The notes: generated by a model not told the origin, from the sequence alone. Positions 11,041 to 22,490 are shown, numbered from the stretch's first letter. The stretch: 64,000 bases of DNA from Epiperipatus broadwayi (GCA_028023455.1 JAQFVV010006353.1:870001-934000); one strand, 5' to 3'. Numbers and translations: made by a program.

Positions 11041-11694
11041 GAAAAAAAATTATTTCAGCAATATTTTATAAAATAAAATGTATTTAAATATTTAGTGAAA
11101 TAATGTTTCAAGAATGCTATATTTTCATAGTACCAATCAATGCATATAAAATAATTGCAGTCATATGACTAAGGGTAATCTTGGGCCCCATACTCATAGA
11201 ATATCTTGCCATTGATGATGGCCAGATTATATTAAAATTGTATTTATTTTTACTGTCTGTGCATGGAAAGTTGCCTGATTAACTTAAATTGAATTGGAAC
11301 CTTTATTCTCCATCTATACAGGAGTTATATGTTTACCAACCATTGTTTGGTTGGCTATATAATTTATGTGTAGGATGGCTACCTGAAAAACAAAATTCTA
11401 AGTCTATTCCAAGATTTACATGGACCAGAACTTGAACTCGAATCTTAGGTATTGGAGCTATATATATATATGCTTCATGCAAATTTGTTTAAAAATAATT
11501 TCAAACTGTTATAGGGAAAAAAATGTATTATATGAAATTTACTAAATACACATGTATGTGTGTTAAAAAGGGTCAAAATGATCAGTTGAGATTAGATTAG
11601 TCTTGCAGTAAAAAGATGTTAATTGATGCTTGATTACTGTACCAAAAGTGCAAATCGGAATTTGGACAAATTTACTAATTAATAAACAAGTATA

Positions 11695-12240
11695 GAATTA
11701 AAATGTAATTAAGCTGATCAAAATTATCATCGTCAAAAGTATTTTTTTAATTAAAACTAATCCGCATGCCTTTTGTTTAAAAATAGTATAAATACCTAGG
11801 GAAATGTAAAAACAGGGTCTTTTCTTTGATGAAAAATCCATCAAGGTGCTCTTTTGATAAGAAAAATTCTTCAAGCTTGTCAACAAGATCTCCATCCACC
11901 CAAGTTTTAAGGTCATTAATTATTTGGTTTCTAGAAGCTACATATAATGACTTTTGATTAAAAGCTGGTCTTCCCCCCCTTCACCTTCTCCAGAGAGCAT
12001 AAGTTTGGAATTTCATTGGAGTTGGTGAAATGCTTTCCATCTGAAGTCTGCTAACCCATGTACCTTGATGTTCCTGCCTTCATAAATGAATTCAGCCTAC
12101 TGACCTGCCATGCTGTTATTACAGAAATAAGCCACCTAGTCAATTATGCCACCTTCAGTTGTAGGCTATTCTGAAGAACCAACCTCCTCCAATTATCCAT
12201 ACCTGAAAAAAGGTCATCCATGACCTTGTGAATTGCATCA
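11695..12240 (-). pseudogene. Possible decayed coding remnant, family not recognised
   Basis: On the minus strand one frame just upstream of 11770 reads NDLKTWVDGDLVDKLEEFF followed by LSKEHLDGFFIKEK, unusually protein-like for this AT-rich region. Farther upstream (12235-12100) another piece reads MDDLFSGMDNWRRLVLQNSL. Stops and frame changes separate the pieces, and the base composition is less AT-rich than its surroundings. It may be a dead transposable-element gene or a processed pseudogene. I do not recognise the family, and no complete splice-bounded exon is convincing. Confidence 0.25.
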
Positions 12241-13330
12241 TGAAAGCTATGAATTGTCATTTTATCTCACACTGCCCTTCATATTTTGCCATATTTTAAA
12301 ATCCTTTGCAAAGGTAATGCAGAAATATTTGAACTCTAAATATGAGATCAACCCTACCAAAAAAAAACAATTCCTATGTATTTCGTGTTTCTCTTTTTGC
12401 TTGAATTATCTGTTTTTGTGCTATTTTCCTTTAATATTATGTTTGGTAAGAATGATCAAATAGATTGCTAGATGAGGTCATTCTGAAGTTTATATACTAG
12501 ATTTATTATTCAAGGATCAGGTGACAGGGCTATTTTGTAAACACATTTTTGTTTTTTTAAATAATCTCCCTCCTTTTTTCCTTTAAAGAAAGCTAATTAA
12601 TCAAAATTGCAGAGATTTTAATCCCCCTTACCTCACCTGGCTCAAAGATTTTGTTTTTCTAAAACATATCAAGTCATGTGTTTCAATTGGAACTTTACTT
12701 TTGAAAATTATAAAACCAGTTTTTTTAACAATTATAAAAATAAGTGGATACTTGCTTCAAAAACAATGTTAAAATAAGATTAGATTAAATTTTTTTTTGA
12801 AGAAACAAATATATATCTCATATAATTTGTTAGCTTCATAAATGTTTACAGACTTAAGCTATCATTTAATGTATTTCTTCATATGTGCAAGATCTATATT
12901 GTGGATTATGAATTTTGAACATAGTATATGGGAGTAGGTTATAATTGCATTCCATTATTTTTTAGTCATATTTTGTTCTTGATGTGACCAATTCTTTGTC
13001 ATCAACATCATCCTATATCATAAAGCATTAAAAGAAGATTAAACAAATAGAAGCTGGAGTCAATATAGAATTTTAAAAAATACAAATTTTCTAAGCAAAA
13101 GATTGTTGGATAATGGAAGATATAGAAATTCGGTGTAAAATGAGAATTATACGGCGAAGATTACCCTCAGATTTGCCACGGTTGAGAAGCTATGAATAGA
13201 AATAAGTATCTATATACTAATAATTTTAACAAACCTATAAATAAATTATGGCTTATCAAATATGTAATGCTGATAGTATATATCTATTTATGGAACCACT
13301 AAGTTCCAAAACATTATTATGATAATTTGT
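12241..13330. other. No recognisable feature
   Basis: AT-rich non-coding sequence. The 76-residue frame at 12233-12463 (plus) has no homology I recognise and lies in low-complexity DNA. No repeat boundary is evident. Confidence 0.35.
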
Positions 13331-13460
13331 AAGTCAAATCCCAAAGAATCATTTTTTATCTGACAAATAGATTGGCATTAATGTAAGGATGGGGACATTA
13401 TTTAAGAGTTTATTTAAACTATTCTTTGGGAATCTGACTCGTGAATTCTTATAGTAATGT
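13330..13460. repeat. Snap-back hairpin
   Basis: TAAGTCAAATCCCAAAGAAT at about 13330 pairs with ATTCTTTGGGAATCTGACT at about 13422. A single related arm (AATCAGATTCCGAAAGAATC) sits at about 6110. Non-coding foldback of unknown family. Confidence 0.5.
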
Positions 13461-13545
13461 TTGCTCTTTGAATAGTTTAAATATTATATGTATATATGTG
13501 TGTGTGTAAAACAGTTATTTCCTTATTGGTGGCTGAAATGTTTCC

Positions 13546-14040
13546 AATGTTGGCTAAAGAAAAGGTTTGTTATATATATTTTTTTAAATATTATTAAACA
13601 TAGCTGAGCATGCTTTTGTCTTGGAAAACCAAATTCATAGCATTTATGAGTTGGCTGGGTATGTTGCAATATTCTTCAATAAATACTGCAGTATATCCAG
13701 TCATCACATGATCACCAACTATCACCATCTCTTATACTAGCACATAATTGTTATTAAACAAGGCAAAACTATCTCCATATAGTAGTGCCACCCTGTGGCA
13801 ACCAGAGTAATCAATGGATGAGTATGCACTAGATAGGGATTTTACGCACAAGCCTTCTGGCTTCCATTGATTACTCTAGTTGGCACAGGGTGGCACTACT
13901 GTATAGAGAGAGTTTTGCCTTGTTTAATATATCCAGTCATCTGACGAAGGCTGTGAATCTGATTTTCTAAGGCGAAAGCATGTTCAGCTACATTTAATAA
14001 ATAAATACATATAATAAACCCTTTTTAAAGCCAACATTAA
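13546..14040. repeat. Foldback element interrupted by an FB-1 insertion
   Basis: Outer arms pair: ATGTTGGCTAAAGAAAAGG / ACATAGCTGAGCATGCTTT / ACCAAATTCATAGC on the left with GTGAATCTGATTTTC / AAGCATGTTCAGCTACATTT / CTTTTTTAAAGCCAACAT on the right. The right arm contains CTGACGA and GCGAAAGC, again a CUGANGA...GAAA pair. The centre has been split by the FB-1 copy at 13706-13927, so this element is older. Confidence 0.55.
13706..13927. mobile_element. FB-1 copy nested in an older foldback, with 14-bp TSD
   Basis: TATATCCAGTCATC flanks it at 13692-13705 and 13928-13941. The inside begins with ACATGATCACCA, then forms a hairpin: AAGGCAAAACTATCTCCATA and AGTGCCACCCTGTG pair with the tail CACAGGGTGGCACTA ... 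GAGAGTTTTGCCTTGTTT. Middle blocks AATCAATGGATG, GCACTAGATAGGGATTTTA and CATTGATTACTCTAG are shared with the longer FB-1 copies at 33.6, 40.9 and 60.4 kb. Confidence 0.75.
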
Positions 14041-14788
14041 AAATGTTTTGACCAATTTATTACAAACAAGAACAACAAGGATATCAAATTTTTCTTATTG
14101 ATAATATATTTATGTTATTATGCAGTATTTCTCTCATATTATTATATTTACAGATTATGTAAAATTATACACTGCATTTTATTTGTATCTATATGTACAT
14201 GGTAGAAAATTCCCATTACAAATAGTTATCAAATATATTGGCAGCTTGATCATAGAATTACATTGCCTCGAGTACTACATCTCTTTTTTGGCCAAGAATA
14301 TTTGTATGTATACTGAATACAAAATTTGAAAGAAATGTTTTTTAATAGTTAAACATGAAATTTATAATATCATATACCATGTGATAACAATGAGAAAATA
14401 CTTAGTTTTATAAAACCAATTATTGTATTTGCAAAAGCATTTTAATGACACATATCTTTTACAAAACACAATACATTCTGCACAAAGTAAAAACATTTTC
14501 ATAAAGTTGAAATATAATGAAATAATGCTATATATATGTATATACAATTTTTTTTTGTTTTTAACTTAAAAAAAAGATTATTTAATTATTGTTTGTAATA
14601 AGTCATAAATTTGGAAAAATTGTTGATAATAAATAAATTTTAACATTAAAAAACAAAAACTGATTCTTTTAATTTCCATTAACTTTATACTGAAACTGCA
14701 TAAATCTCTGATATGATGAGTTGAACTGAATTTAATGGCAGTGATAAATATTTATGTGAGAGCAACCAGAAAAGAGTTATTGTTAGTT

Positions 14789-14869
14789 CTAAATTGTGAA
14801 ATCCGAAAAGCCACAGCCAATTATTTTGCCATCTTGATCTTCTGCCCACGCTTTGGTAATGTAGCGTCC
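14789..14869 (-). CDS. ML-domain protein, terminal coding exon
   Basis: Read on the minus strand after a T-rich tract ending in AAG (acceptor AG at 14871-14870), the exon begins in phase 0 and encodes 26 residues before TAG at 14791-14789. It starts GRYITKAWAEDQDGK and ends IIGCGFSDFTI. This is the closing part of an ML domain: after 'IPKG' comes the G-R/N-Y strand, a DxxG turn and the final half-cystine (GC). The preceding exon (19940-19768) ends exactly on a codon with IPNYIPK, so the join gives IPKGRY, as in GM2-activator and NPC2/PITP-type proteins. The intron between is 4.9 kb and holds SINE-A and an LTR-like segment. Family-level call is good; exact orthologue unknown. Confidence 0.7.
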   Translation of the reverse strand, partial: GRYITKAWAEDQDGKIIGCGFSDFTI

Positions 14870-15256
14870 CTTAAAAAAAAAAAAAGAATTTTAAAATATG
14901 AACACTAACTAGAAATAAAATAGTTACTAATTAGTATTTAATATGTGTGTATGATAGCTAGTTAAGAATAAGAACAGTTGCCTGTTAAGTTTAACATTAT
15001 CAGTTAGAGGCAGTGAGGAAAAAATTCTTAGTTCAGCCAACTGAATGGAACTTCTATGCTTTTCTTAATGTTTTAATACTCAAATATTAGAAAAGGCTTC
15101 TAATATAAATATGTGTTGTACCATCCGATAAACAATCTTCTTTATTAAAATCTTTTGACAATAGAATAATATATTTTACTAAAAGAAAAATTACTCTTCT
15201 GTGTTATACATTAATTTTAGTATCTATGATTTTAAATTATCCCTAGAACTTTTTTT

Positions 15257-15355
15257 TTTCATATGTCATAGCATCTGCCGGGACGCGAACCCACACCCGT
15301 CTGCAACCAACTACTTGCTTGCATGGCGGCTGCGATACCTCTCGGCTAACAAATG
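15257..15355 (-). mobile_element. SINE-A copy
   Basis: Reverse complement shows TTAGCCGAGAGGTATCGCAG (A box), CATGCAAGCAAGTAGTTGG, GTGTGGGTTCGCGTCCCGG (B box) and GATGCTATGACATATG plus an A run. It lies in the large intron of the ML-domain gene, in the same orientation as the gene. Confidence 0.75.
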
Positions 15356-16079
15356 TACAATACCGTTATTATAAAGTTAATTTCATCTTTCTTTTATCAC
15401 TGCTATGAATCATAAGTTTAAGAATACGTTTTGCAAATGTATTGTTGTGGACTTGACCTATGTTTGCCCTCAGTAACAGACGTCTCAAAACTATAGACTA
15501 GCTCACTGGTTTGGATTCAGAAATACAATATAGTTGATCAATAAAATAATGTAAACAAAGACCTGATAGTTCAAGATCAGACCAATCTTGATATTAGATC
15601 AGTAAATCTGATTTTCTCCACTAAGATAGAAAAGCGGGTGAAAAACATTCATTTGAGAGAGAAAAGTGTTAATGAGATACGTTCAGAACAGTAATTCACT
15701 GGTCTGGAATTATGATAGCAACACACGTTGCCTACTATTTGCAGATACCAATCGAACTTGCTCAAGCTTGGAATGTGAAACTATTGGCAGCAGTTAATAT
15801 GAAACCTTCCACAGGTAAGTCAACAATTGAATGTCTTAGATTTATTAGAACAAATCACAATATTCTTCCAACCCCCAGGTTATTATTAACAACAATGATA
15901 CATTTATAAACCTACCAATTGTAACGGATGGTAAACTCTTATAATTGTTGTAATTATATTAATACTGTAAATAAATGTTTTTGATATTAATTTGGCTGTA
16001 TTTAATTATATATAAGCAGGAAAACATTTTTCAGCAGCAGAATACATATATATATATTGAACAGCCCACCTTTTTTTAT

Positions 16080-16640
16080 AGTAATAAAAATGTTACCTAG
16101 GATTTGTTTTGACGCGAGTATAACAAAATGTAGCTTCTGTAGAATGTTGGTTCCAACCGGTTAGCGCTAACTCCTCATAGATCTTTCCTTAATTTGTGAT
16201 GTTATTTGACACTCGTGGATCTTGACATGGACACTCCGCTGTTCCTTAGACTTCACCCGAACATGGTTTGTCCTTCACACTATCTGCTGATGGTTCTGCA
16301 GAGAAGGCTCCAACTGGCTGCATGATACGATGGGTTCAGCAACGCATCATTTTCTTCGAATAGTAACTTCTGCAATTTTCTGGAATCAATCAGTTTATTT
16401 CCGATCAAATTTCTTTCTACTTTTGTTAATAACTTATTTGATCCAATTTATTTTCTGATCAACTTTATTTTATTATTATCTTTTGATTCTAAATTTTTTT
16501 TTATTAATTTTTTCTTGATTAATTAATCTAACAATACAAAGTTCACTTCTTTTATACCTGGTGCTTCTTATCTTGTGGATCCATCGTACATTTGATTTCG
16601 CCCCGATTGGACTTCTGTTTCTTTTATTTAAAGTCTCTCA
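16080..16640 (+). mobile_element. LTR-like repeat copy 1 (family uncertain)
   Basis: This block is less AT-rich than its surroundings. It shares with 26700-27190, in the same orientation, the ordered motifs AATAAA(A)TGTTACCTAGGATTT, TAACCGGTTAG / CAACCGGTTAGC, a Tyr-rich middle, and TTTATACC (TATA-like) about 400 bp farther on. No coding sequence is attached. A solo LTR or DIRS-type end is possible, but boundaries and target duplications were not found. Confidence 0.3.
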
Positions 16641-17290
16641 TCCTTTCCATTATTCGTTGGTTTAAGTGAACATTAATTTTTAGTTTCTTTGTTGATTTCT
16701 TAGCTGTTTAATTAGATTTCTTTTTGTTTTATTACATTAGCTCTCCATTGTCCTTTAAAATTCCTTTCCTTTATTCAAAATCTATTTATATACGCACACA
16801 TTCAATCCTTTTATTATAAGACAAAATGAACTCCTTCTCTTTTTTACTTTTTTTTAATTAAAAAAATAATATTAAATCATTTTTTATTTCAATTCCTTTT
16901 TTTTAATCTTTTATTTCTAAAATGTTACTCTCCTTTTGCAATCGTTTATTTCCTTTCTTTAACAATAAACCCCCCTATCCTAATCTTTTGTTCTAAACTT
17001 TTATTTTACTTTGATTTTTAAAACGAAATTTCTTAAATATTTTTATTCTTAAAAAATATAAAACATTTGGTCACTATATACCTCGGTACAATATATATAT
17101 AACACTTATAAATCTATATTTGTCTGAGGCATGGGGAACATGAAACGGAAAACTTTGATAGGGAAAATTTATCATAGTCTATACAAAATAAATTGCAAAT
17201 CTTTACTAAAACATTCAATGACATAGACAATTCTGCACAGATGGGGTCAGGTGATATATTTCTCGTCATCCATTTTATTAAAAGGTAATT
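16641..17290. other. Pyrimidine-rich AT sequence
   Basis: T- and C-rich low-complexity stretch (repeated TTCTTT, TTTTATT and CTCCTT runs), followed by ordinary AT-rich DNA. It may be the tail of the preceding repeat. Nothing coding seen. Confidence 0.3.
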
Positions 17291-17299
17291 TACTCATGA

Positions 17300-17365
17300 G
17301 GGTGAGATAGATAGATAAGTAGGTGTGAATAGATGGATGGATGGACAGATAGATTGATGTAATTC
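17300..17365. repeat. GATA/GATG microsatellite
   Basis: Imperfect tandem tetramers GATAGATAGATA, then GATGGATGGATGG, ACAGATAGATTGATG. Simple sequence repeat. Confidence 0.8.
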
Positions 17366-18548
17366 TAGGTGTATAGGTTGTCTAAATTTTCCACTCTATA
17401 ATAAGTTTGTAGTAATGAATAATACTAAAAAAAAATTGTTTCATTAAGCTAATTATAAAAATTCTGTTTAATAATTTGTGGTTTCTGCAACGATTATGCA
17501 ATGTCATTTCTGCATATACTACTTAATAAAAGAGAACAGGTCTTACAATGACTTATTAAATAGAACAAACTGTTTTAAAATAATTGCTATAATAGTAAAA
17601 TTATTACAGGATATTTATAGAAAAAATAATTAATGTCATTTATATACACCAAAATCATACATTGAATCACACGAGCAACTTCCTTTTACCTAGAATAGAA
17701 TTCTCACTCCGTCAGAGATGGATCATTCTATTATTTGTCTCTGTCTTAACATTCCATGAATTTTAAATGTTTACAAATCATATTCTGTACACTTAAACAT
17801 CTATCATACATCATGTGTTAGATTGTCCCAGAGAATTGTTAAATTTCTAAATAAAATATGGAAAAGATGAAGATAAACCAAAGATTTGATATCGGAAGAA
17901 CACAACACTTTTCTAAATTCCGGTGATATTTTATTGTCAAAGCATTGGCATTGACCTAACTACTCAGGTCTTTATTCTCTAATAAATAATAGACAGATAC
18001 CCATTTACTGACCAACAACTGATAAATCTTTGGACTGGCTACAGGCTGAATATCTGGAAAAAAATCAAGAATATTTGTGATCTGACAAAATTTCCAAGGT
18101 TAAACAAGTCTATTTTTAAACCTCAGCTCATACCATAGCAACCATAAACCATAAAATCTTCGGCAAATAATTATATAGTAGTTGCTTCAGAGAAGTAACT
18201 ACAAACACTAAACGATAGATTAAACATGACAGTTATACTTTACTAACCAAAGTGAGACACTTATCTTGAAATAAGGAACTTTTAGTTCCCTGATCTGCTA
18301 ATATTAGCGCTGTTGCTTTAAATTGCTATGGGAATTTTGTGAATCAATTGTCCCAAGTGTCTGTGATTAAAAAGTTATAATTAAATAAATTATATTTTTT
18401 TATGTAAATGATCTGTATTGAAGTATTTGTAATTACGTTATTTAGTTTGCAAATCAAAACTTCATTTCAAGTACATATTCCTATCTGAAAAAGATTGGAA
18501 TTATTTTGATGTATTGAAAATATTCTATTACTATTAAGAAGTGAAAAC

Positions 18549-18645
18549 ATCACATGATCACCATTTCATATGCTTACACATGCCGTTAAAAAGTATCACT
18601 ACTGTATGGAGAGTTTAGTACTCTTATTATATATAGATGGTTAGT
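18549..18645. mobile_element. FB-1 fragment
   Basis: Begins ACATCACATGATCACCATTT and CATATGCTTACACATGCCGT, the FB-1 terminus, then CACTACTGTATGGAGAGTTTA. Heavily internally deleted. Confidence 0.6.
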
Positions 18646-18694
18646 GCTTAGCTCAAAGAATATGTTTGAGACTTATTAAAATATTATATTATCA

Positions 18695-19060
18695 TTTTCA
18701 GCTATGGATCTGCTGCAGAATGAAAGTATCCAATTTTAAGTCTCTCTCTTCCTCATCACACCATCCATCCGTCTTATGATTTCTTTCTAGTTCTTTTGTA
18801 AGGCTTTTGGGATCTAATATAAGACTTCAATTGGCCATATATTATCTTTTCTAACAATATGCCCAGTCCAGTTTTATTTCAGTTTCTTAATTCTTTCAGT
18901 GATGGCCATAATACTAGTTTCATTTATGATCTCTTCTGTTGTCTCCAAACATACATCTCTCCATATTTCATTGAGTGATCTGAAGTGTGTATTACTCTCC
19001 CATTAAATATCCAAGTCTCAGATCCATAATTAAGAACTAAAAATATAACTATTAGACTAA
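18695..19060 (-). mobile_element. LINE (RTE/Jockey-type) RT C-terminal fragment
   Basis: The minus strand, with stops and frameshifts, gives YGSETWI-like residues followed by HTSDHSMKYGEMYVW and RNNKTGLGILLEKIIYG-type stretches. This is the order seen after the RT fingers of RTE/BovB-like LINEs (YGSExW ... ER/R-mlg ... DR ... LrWaGHv). No intact frame; a 5'-truncated dead copy. Confidence 0.55.
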
Positions 19061-19344
19061 GATTTTATTCAAAAAGATTCATTTTTCAAAGGATGCACAT
19101 CAAAAAATATAACATAAAATAGGAAGTGATAACTGATGGAAAAAGGAAACACCTTTATTGCCATTGTAACTTATATTTTGCTATTTCTTTAGATAATTAT
19201 TAGTAGAATTTAAAAAATTTAAACATATGTTATCACCTTAAGCATTTCTTATAAAAAATTTGGGTGTTAGAAATGGAATTCAAATAAATTTTATTTTGCT
19301 TCAAATATATTTTACCGACTATTGGGAATAACAAAAGCTTATAT

Positions 19345-19455
19345 AAATGCAACTTATCCACTACTTTGAACACTTTTTAGCGAAAACCTTTTATTGTATC
19401 TATATGCATACCCAATCTTATGTTTCGACTGTCCTGCAATCTTCTTCAGAGCTAT
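19345..19455. repeat. Single arm of the 8.6-9.1 kb repeat family
   Basis: Shares CTTTTTAGCGAAAACCTTTT, ATCTATATGCATACCCAATC and TTTCGACTGTCCTGCAATC/TTCTTCAGAG with the arm at 8555-8652. On the minus strand the fold is CUGAAGA-A-GAUUG-cagga-CAGUC-GAAAC, where GAAAC is better preserved than in the array. Confidence 0.65.
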
Positions 19456-19767
19456 GAATTTGATAATTCTGAATAACAAAAACTATTGTTTTTATTACAT
19501 ATTTCACTTTATTACCTTTTTTACATATTTGCAAAAGTCGATTATTTTTAAACTTCTATTTCTAAAAAAAAATTTAAAAATTAGGAAAATATAATGTAGA
19601 ATAAAATTTTATTTATTAGAATAAAAAGTTGGAAATTTAACCAAACGGTGACTACAGCCTATCAAAAAAAAGTATTAACAAAATGATTAAAATCTCCACA
19701 TCAGACATTCCAAAATTTAAAGTGTGCATTATTTTTTGATGTTATTTATATCTTTATCAGTTCTTAC

Positions 19768-19940
19768 TTTTGGGATGTAATTGGGAATCTTAATGTCCAC
19801 TTCATAATGTTGCAGTTTTGCTAGAAGAGGGCACTGAATAATTTTCTCACTTGCTGTACACAATTCAAATTTATTATTGTAAAGTTTGTTTCCATTGTAA
19901 AGAACATCAATAAAAAAATTTCCGTCTAGGATATCGTGAT
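19768..19940 (-). CDS. ML-domain protein, internal exon
   Basis: Bounded on the minus strand by TTCTTTTCAG (19941-19943 is the CAG complement) and the donor AAAA|GTAAGA at 19768/19767. 173 nt; with the single G left by the previous exon it gives 58 codons. Residues begin (D)HDILDGNFFIDVLYNG and end YEVDIKIPNYIPK. Mid-exon reads KFELC, then IIQCPLL. This is the heart of an ML domain: G-N/xFFI strand, 'fdLC' half-cystine, 'CPl' half-cystine, then 'iP..iPk'. ML proteins (NPC2, MD-2, GM2 activator, PG/PI-transfer proteins) are secreted or lysosomal beta-sandwich lipid carriers. Signal peptide and first cysteine would be encoded upstream. Confidence 0.75.
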
Positions 19941-20051
19941 CTGAAAAGAAAAAAGGATGTAGTATTTTTAGAAGTAAATCGTCATGTGTTCTCACGACTT
20001 TACATTACACATCAAATAATAAGATATAATGTATTTATTAAAAAAAATTAC

Positions 20052-20147
20052 CCCAAGTAACATTTACAACAGATAGAGATTTGACTCCACCCAGTTCTTC
20101 ATCATGAACCATGAGAACCGTTCCAATCATGTAACGTTTTCCATCCT
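20052..20147 (-). CDS. ML-domain protein, upstream internal exon
   Basis: On the minus strand CTATTTTAG|AG opens the exon and TGGG|GTAATT (donor at 20051-20050) closes it. The frame gives DGKRYMIGTVLMVHDEELGG then VKSLSVVNVTW, and the last G joins with AT of the next exon to make D. The phase match with the exon at 19940-19768 supports both. The strand-like VKSLSVVNVTW fits the early beta strands of an ML domain. The region before it (GTVLMVHDEELGG) is not diagnostic. An alternative acceptor two bases downstream would alter the phase of the upstream join. The exon carrying the start codon and signal peptide was not found; it may lie beyond 22 kb or be hidden by repeats. Confidence 0.65.
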
Positions 20148-20149
20148 CT

Positions 20150-20800
20150 AAAATAGACGAATAAAATCCATGTTATTTTTTTTTTCCCAATTATTAAAAT
20201 ATAAAAAAATCATTAAGATTTATGAAGCAACTCTAAATATGAGATGTAAAAATAAATTACATTATTCTGCAAAAGTAGGCATTATTATAATTGATTTGGG
20301 TTTAACTCTTTTTTTTTGCCCACAGGTAGTTAAATGTTAGTGGGCCTAATTCAATCAATAACATTTAGTGCTTAAATATGACATGAGAATTAAACATTAA
20401 ATTATTCCCTAATGGAATGCAATGATGTAGTTATGGATTCAAGAGTAATGGTTCCTATATCAAAGCTCAATCTGTCGCTTCCGATGCCAGAATGTGGTAT
20501 GACCTCCCAATTAGCTAAATTTCAATTATTCCCTATGTAATTGAATGCTATTAAAACATGAATAACTTAGCAGTTAAAAATTCCTGGATCAAAGCTCAAC
20601 CTATTACTCCTAATTAAAAACATTAAATGATCTCCCAAAGACCTCAATTTCAATATATTCCCTGTAAATTATTCTTCATGTATAAACTGTGATAAACAGG
20701 GTAGAAAAAATTCAAAAAACATGAATCACTAATACTATTTTGCCAAGCATTTTCAGTTCCGTGTACAAGAATCAAGGTGACATATTGGAATGGTTAATAT
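20150..20800. other. Intronic AT-rich sequence with old repeat pieces
   Basis: No exon recognised. GGATCAAAGCTCAACCTATT and CCTGGATCAAAGCTC at about 20580 resemble the tandem repeat at 22000-22490, so this is a diverged outlying copy. Confidence 0.4.
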
Positions 20801-21950
20801 TTCAGTGCATGCTCAAAGGAACACTAGTGTTATACTGATTGATAACATTATTAGACTTTGAATAAGCCAAGCCTCTTTCAATTTCCTCTTTCTATCGTTC
20901 GATTCATTGCCCACAGTACTGATATTTTGAGGATAAAACTCATGCACACAACTACTTTCATGATTTGAAAAAAGAGAATTAATTTGTGACTCACTTTTAG
21001 ATTTTTTATATTGATAAACATACTGTTGCAATCACATTGACACGTTAGCCTTCATTTCACCGTAATAGATAGCATTACAACCAATTTCTTTGCAGGCAAT
21101 GGAATAAACCACTTCATACCTATTCATTTCTTTAACATTATTCTTTGAATTATTTATTAGTCTATTCAAACACAAAGGTGATCAAAAACCCATATTATAA
21201 TCTTTACCAATTATATTTTTTAATTTTGTACTTATAGATGGTGCATAAACTAAAAAAAAAAACATTTTTTGACTGTTTTATTTTTTACAACCATTTTATG
21301 TTTAAACTTCATATTATTATAAAACAACCTCAATTGCCTGTGTAATATAGTTTTCTTGTATCCCACGCTTATCAAGTCATCAATATATCTCTAAATATTC
21401 CCTTTTCTGTCTCAAATTTACAAAAATACAAATTGCGATACAAAAAACATTTTAATCCAGACATTTTATAATTTAAAGGAACATTTGATGACGGGTATAT
21501 AAAACTCCTTACATTTAATGATTTAACAAGCATTTTATACTCAAACACATTACAGCATCTATATACATTCACATCTAAACACTTTAAAATTCCATCATAC
21601 TTAAACTCTATAGTCCATGACAGACCAGAATTCTCATTTAACTTATCAAATATATTCTCTATTATATATTTTGATTACACAAAAACGTTGACATATCTTC
21701 TATACCCTAAATCATTACTCCTTATAAATGGCTCTATAATATATACTTCTATTTCTGAAACATACAAACTATACACAATACTATGTACTGCCAATCCCAT
21801 TGGCCAACCATTTTTCATTTGATAATAATCCTTTCCATATTTTACTGTAATATTACCATTAATCCATTCCAACACTACCACAATAAATCTGGCTTTACAA
21901 ACATCTACATTATACTCTAACAAAAGTTTTTTTAATTATATTTATTGGTT
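20800..21950 (-). mobile_element. Decayed Penelope-like element with RT and GIY-YIG remnants
   Basis: Minus strand, 5' to 3': 21923-21675 has the RT palm, with KNGWPMGLAVHSIVYSLYVS, then IEVYIIEP and GYRRYVNVF (motif C RYVDDiF with DD changed to NV). 21572-21372 has SSNVPLNYKMSGLKCFLYRN, the PLE connector (hPxxHKxsgLksfxxRa). 21031-20813 has ESNDRKRKLKEAWLIQS, the end of the GIY-YIG endonuclease. PLEs encode exactly this RT-plus-GIY-YIG pair. Frame breaks separate the pieces and the catalytic aspartates are lost, so it is dead. The N-terminal RT half is missing. It sits just upstream of the known ML exons, probably inside an intron. Confidence 0.75.
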
Positions 21951-21999
21951 TATTATGATCTACTGATCCATATAACTCACATACATATATATATTCCCT

Positions 22000-22490
22000 G
22001 AGTGATTGAATGTAGCGGTAGAATGAGGGACTCACTAAAGATTCCTGAATCAAAGGTCAGCATGTTAGAACATCAACCCCCCCTCTATGTATCTAATCTT
22101 TCAATTCATTTCTATGTGATAGAGCAGGGACCCAAGAACTAAAGAGTCTGAATTGAAGTTCAACTTATTACTTCAGATGCTTAAACATCACATGACCGTT
22201 CTAGCAACTAACCAATTGCCTATCCACTCTGTGCTATTTGGCATAATACTAGTTTGAAGAAATTGAGTTAAAAATTCCTGAATCAAAGGTCAGCATGTTA
22301 GAACATCATATCCACCTCCGCCATGTATCTAATCTTTCAACTCATTTCTATGTAATAGAGAAGTGGATTCAAGAACTAAAGGACCTGAGTTGAAGCTCAA
22401 CTTGTCTTTTATGATGCTTAAACATCACATGATCTTTCTAGCAAAACTGAGAGTTAAAGATTTTTGAATCAAAGTTAAATGTCTCTTTTT
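22000..22490. repeat. Two-copy tandem repeat, 233-bp period
   Basis: ATTCCTGAATCAAAGGTCAG starts at 22041 and again at 22274. Following blocks CATGTTAGAACATCA, ATGTATCTAATCTTTCAA and CATTTCTATGT(G/A)ATAGAG repeat in order. Each ends near TTAAACATCACATGA, resembling the FB-1 terminus. Diverged relatives at 20430-20680. Non-coding. Confidence 0.7.
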
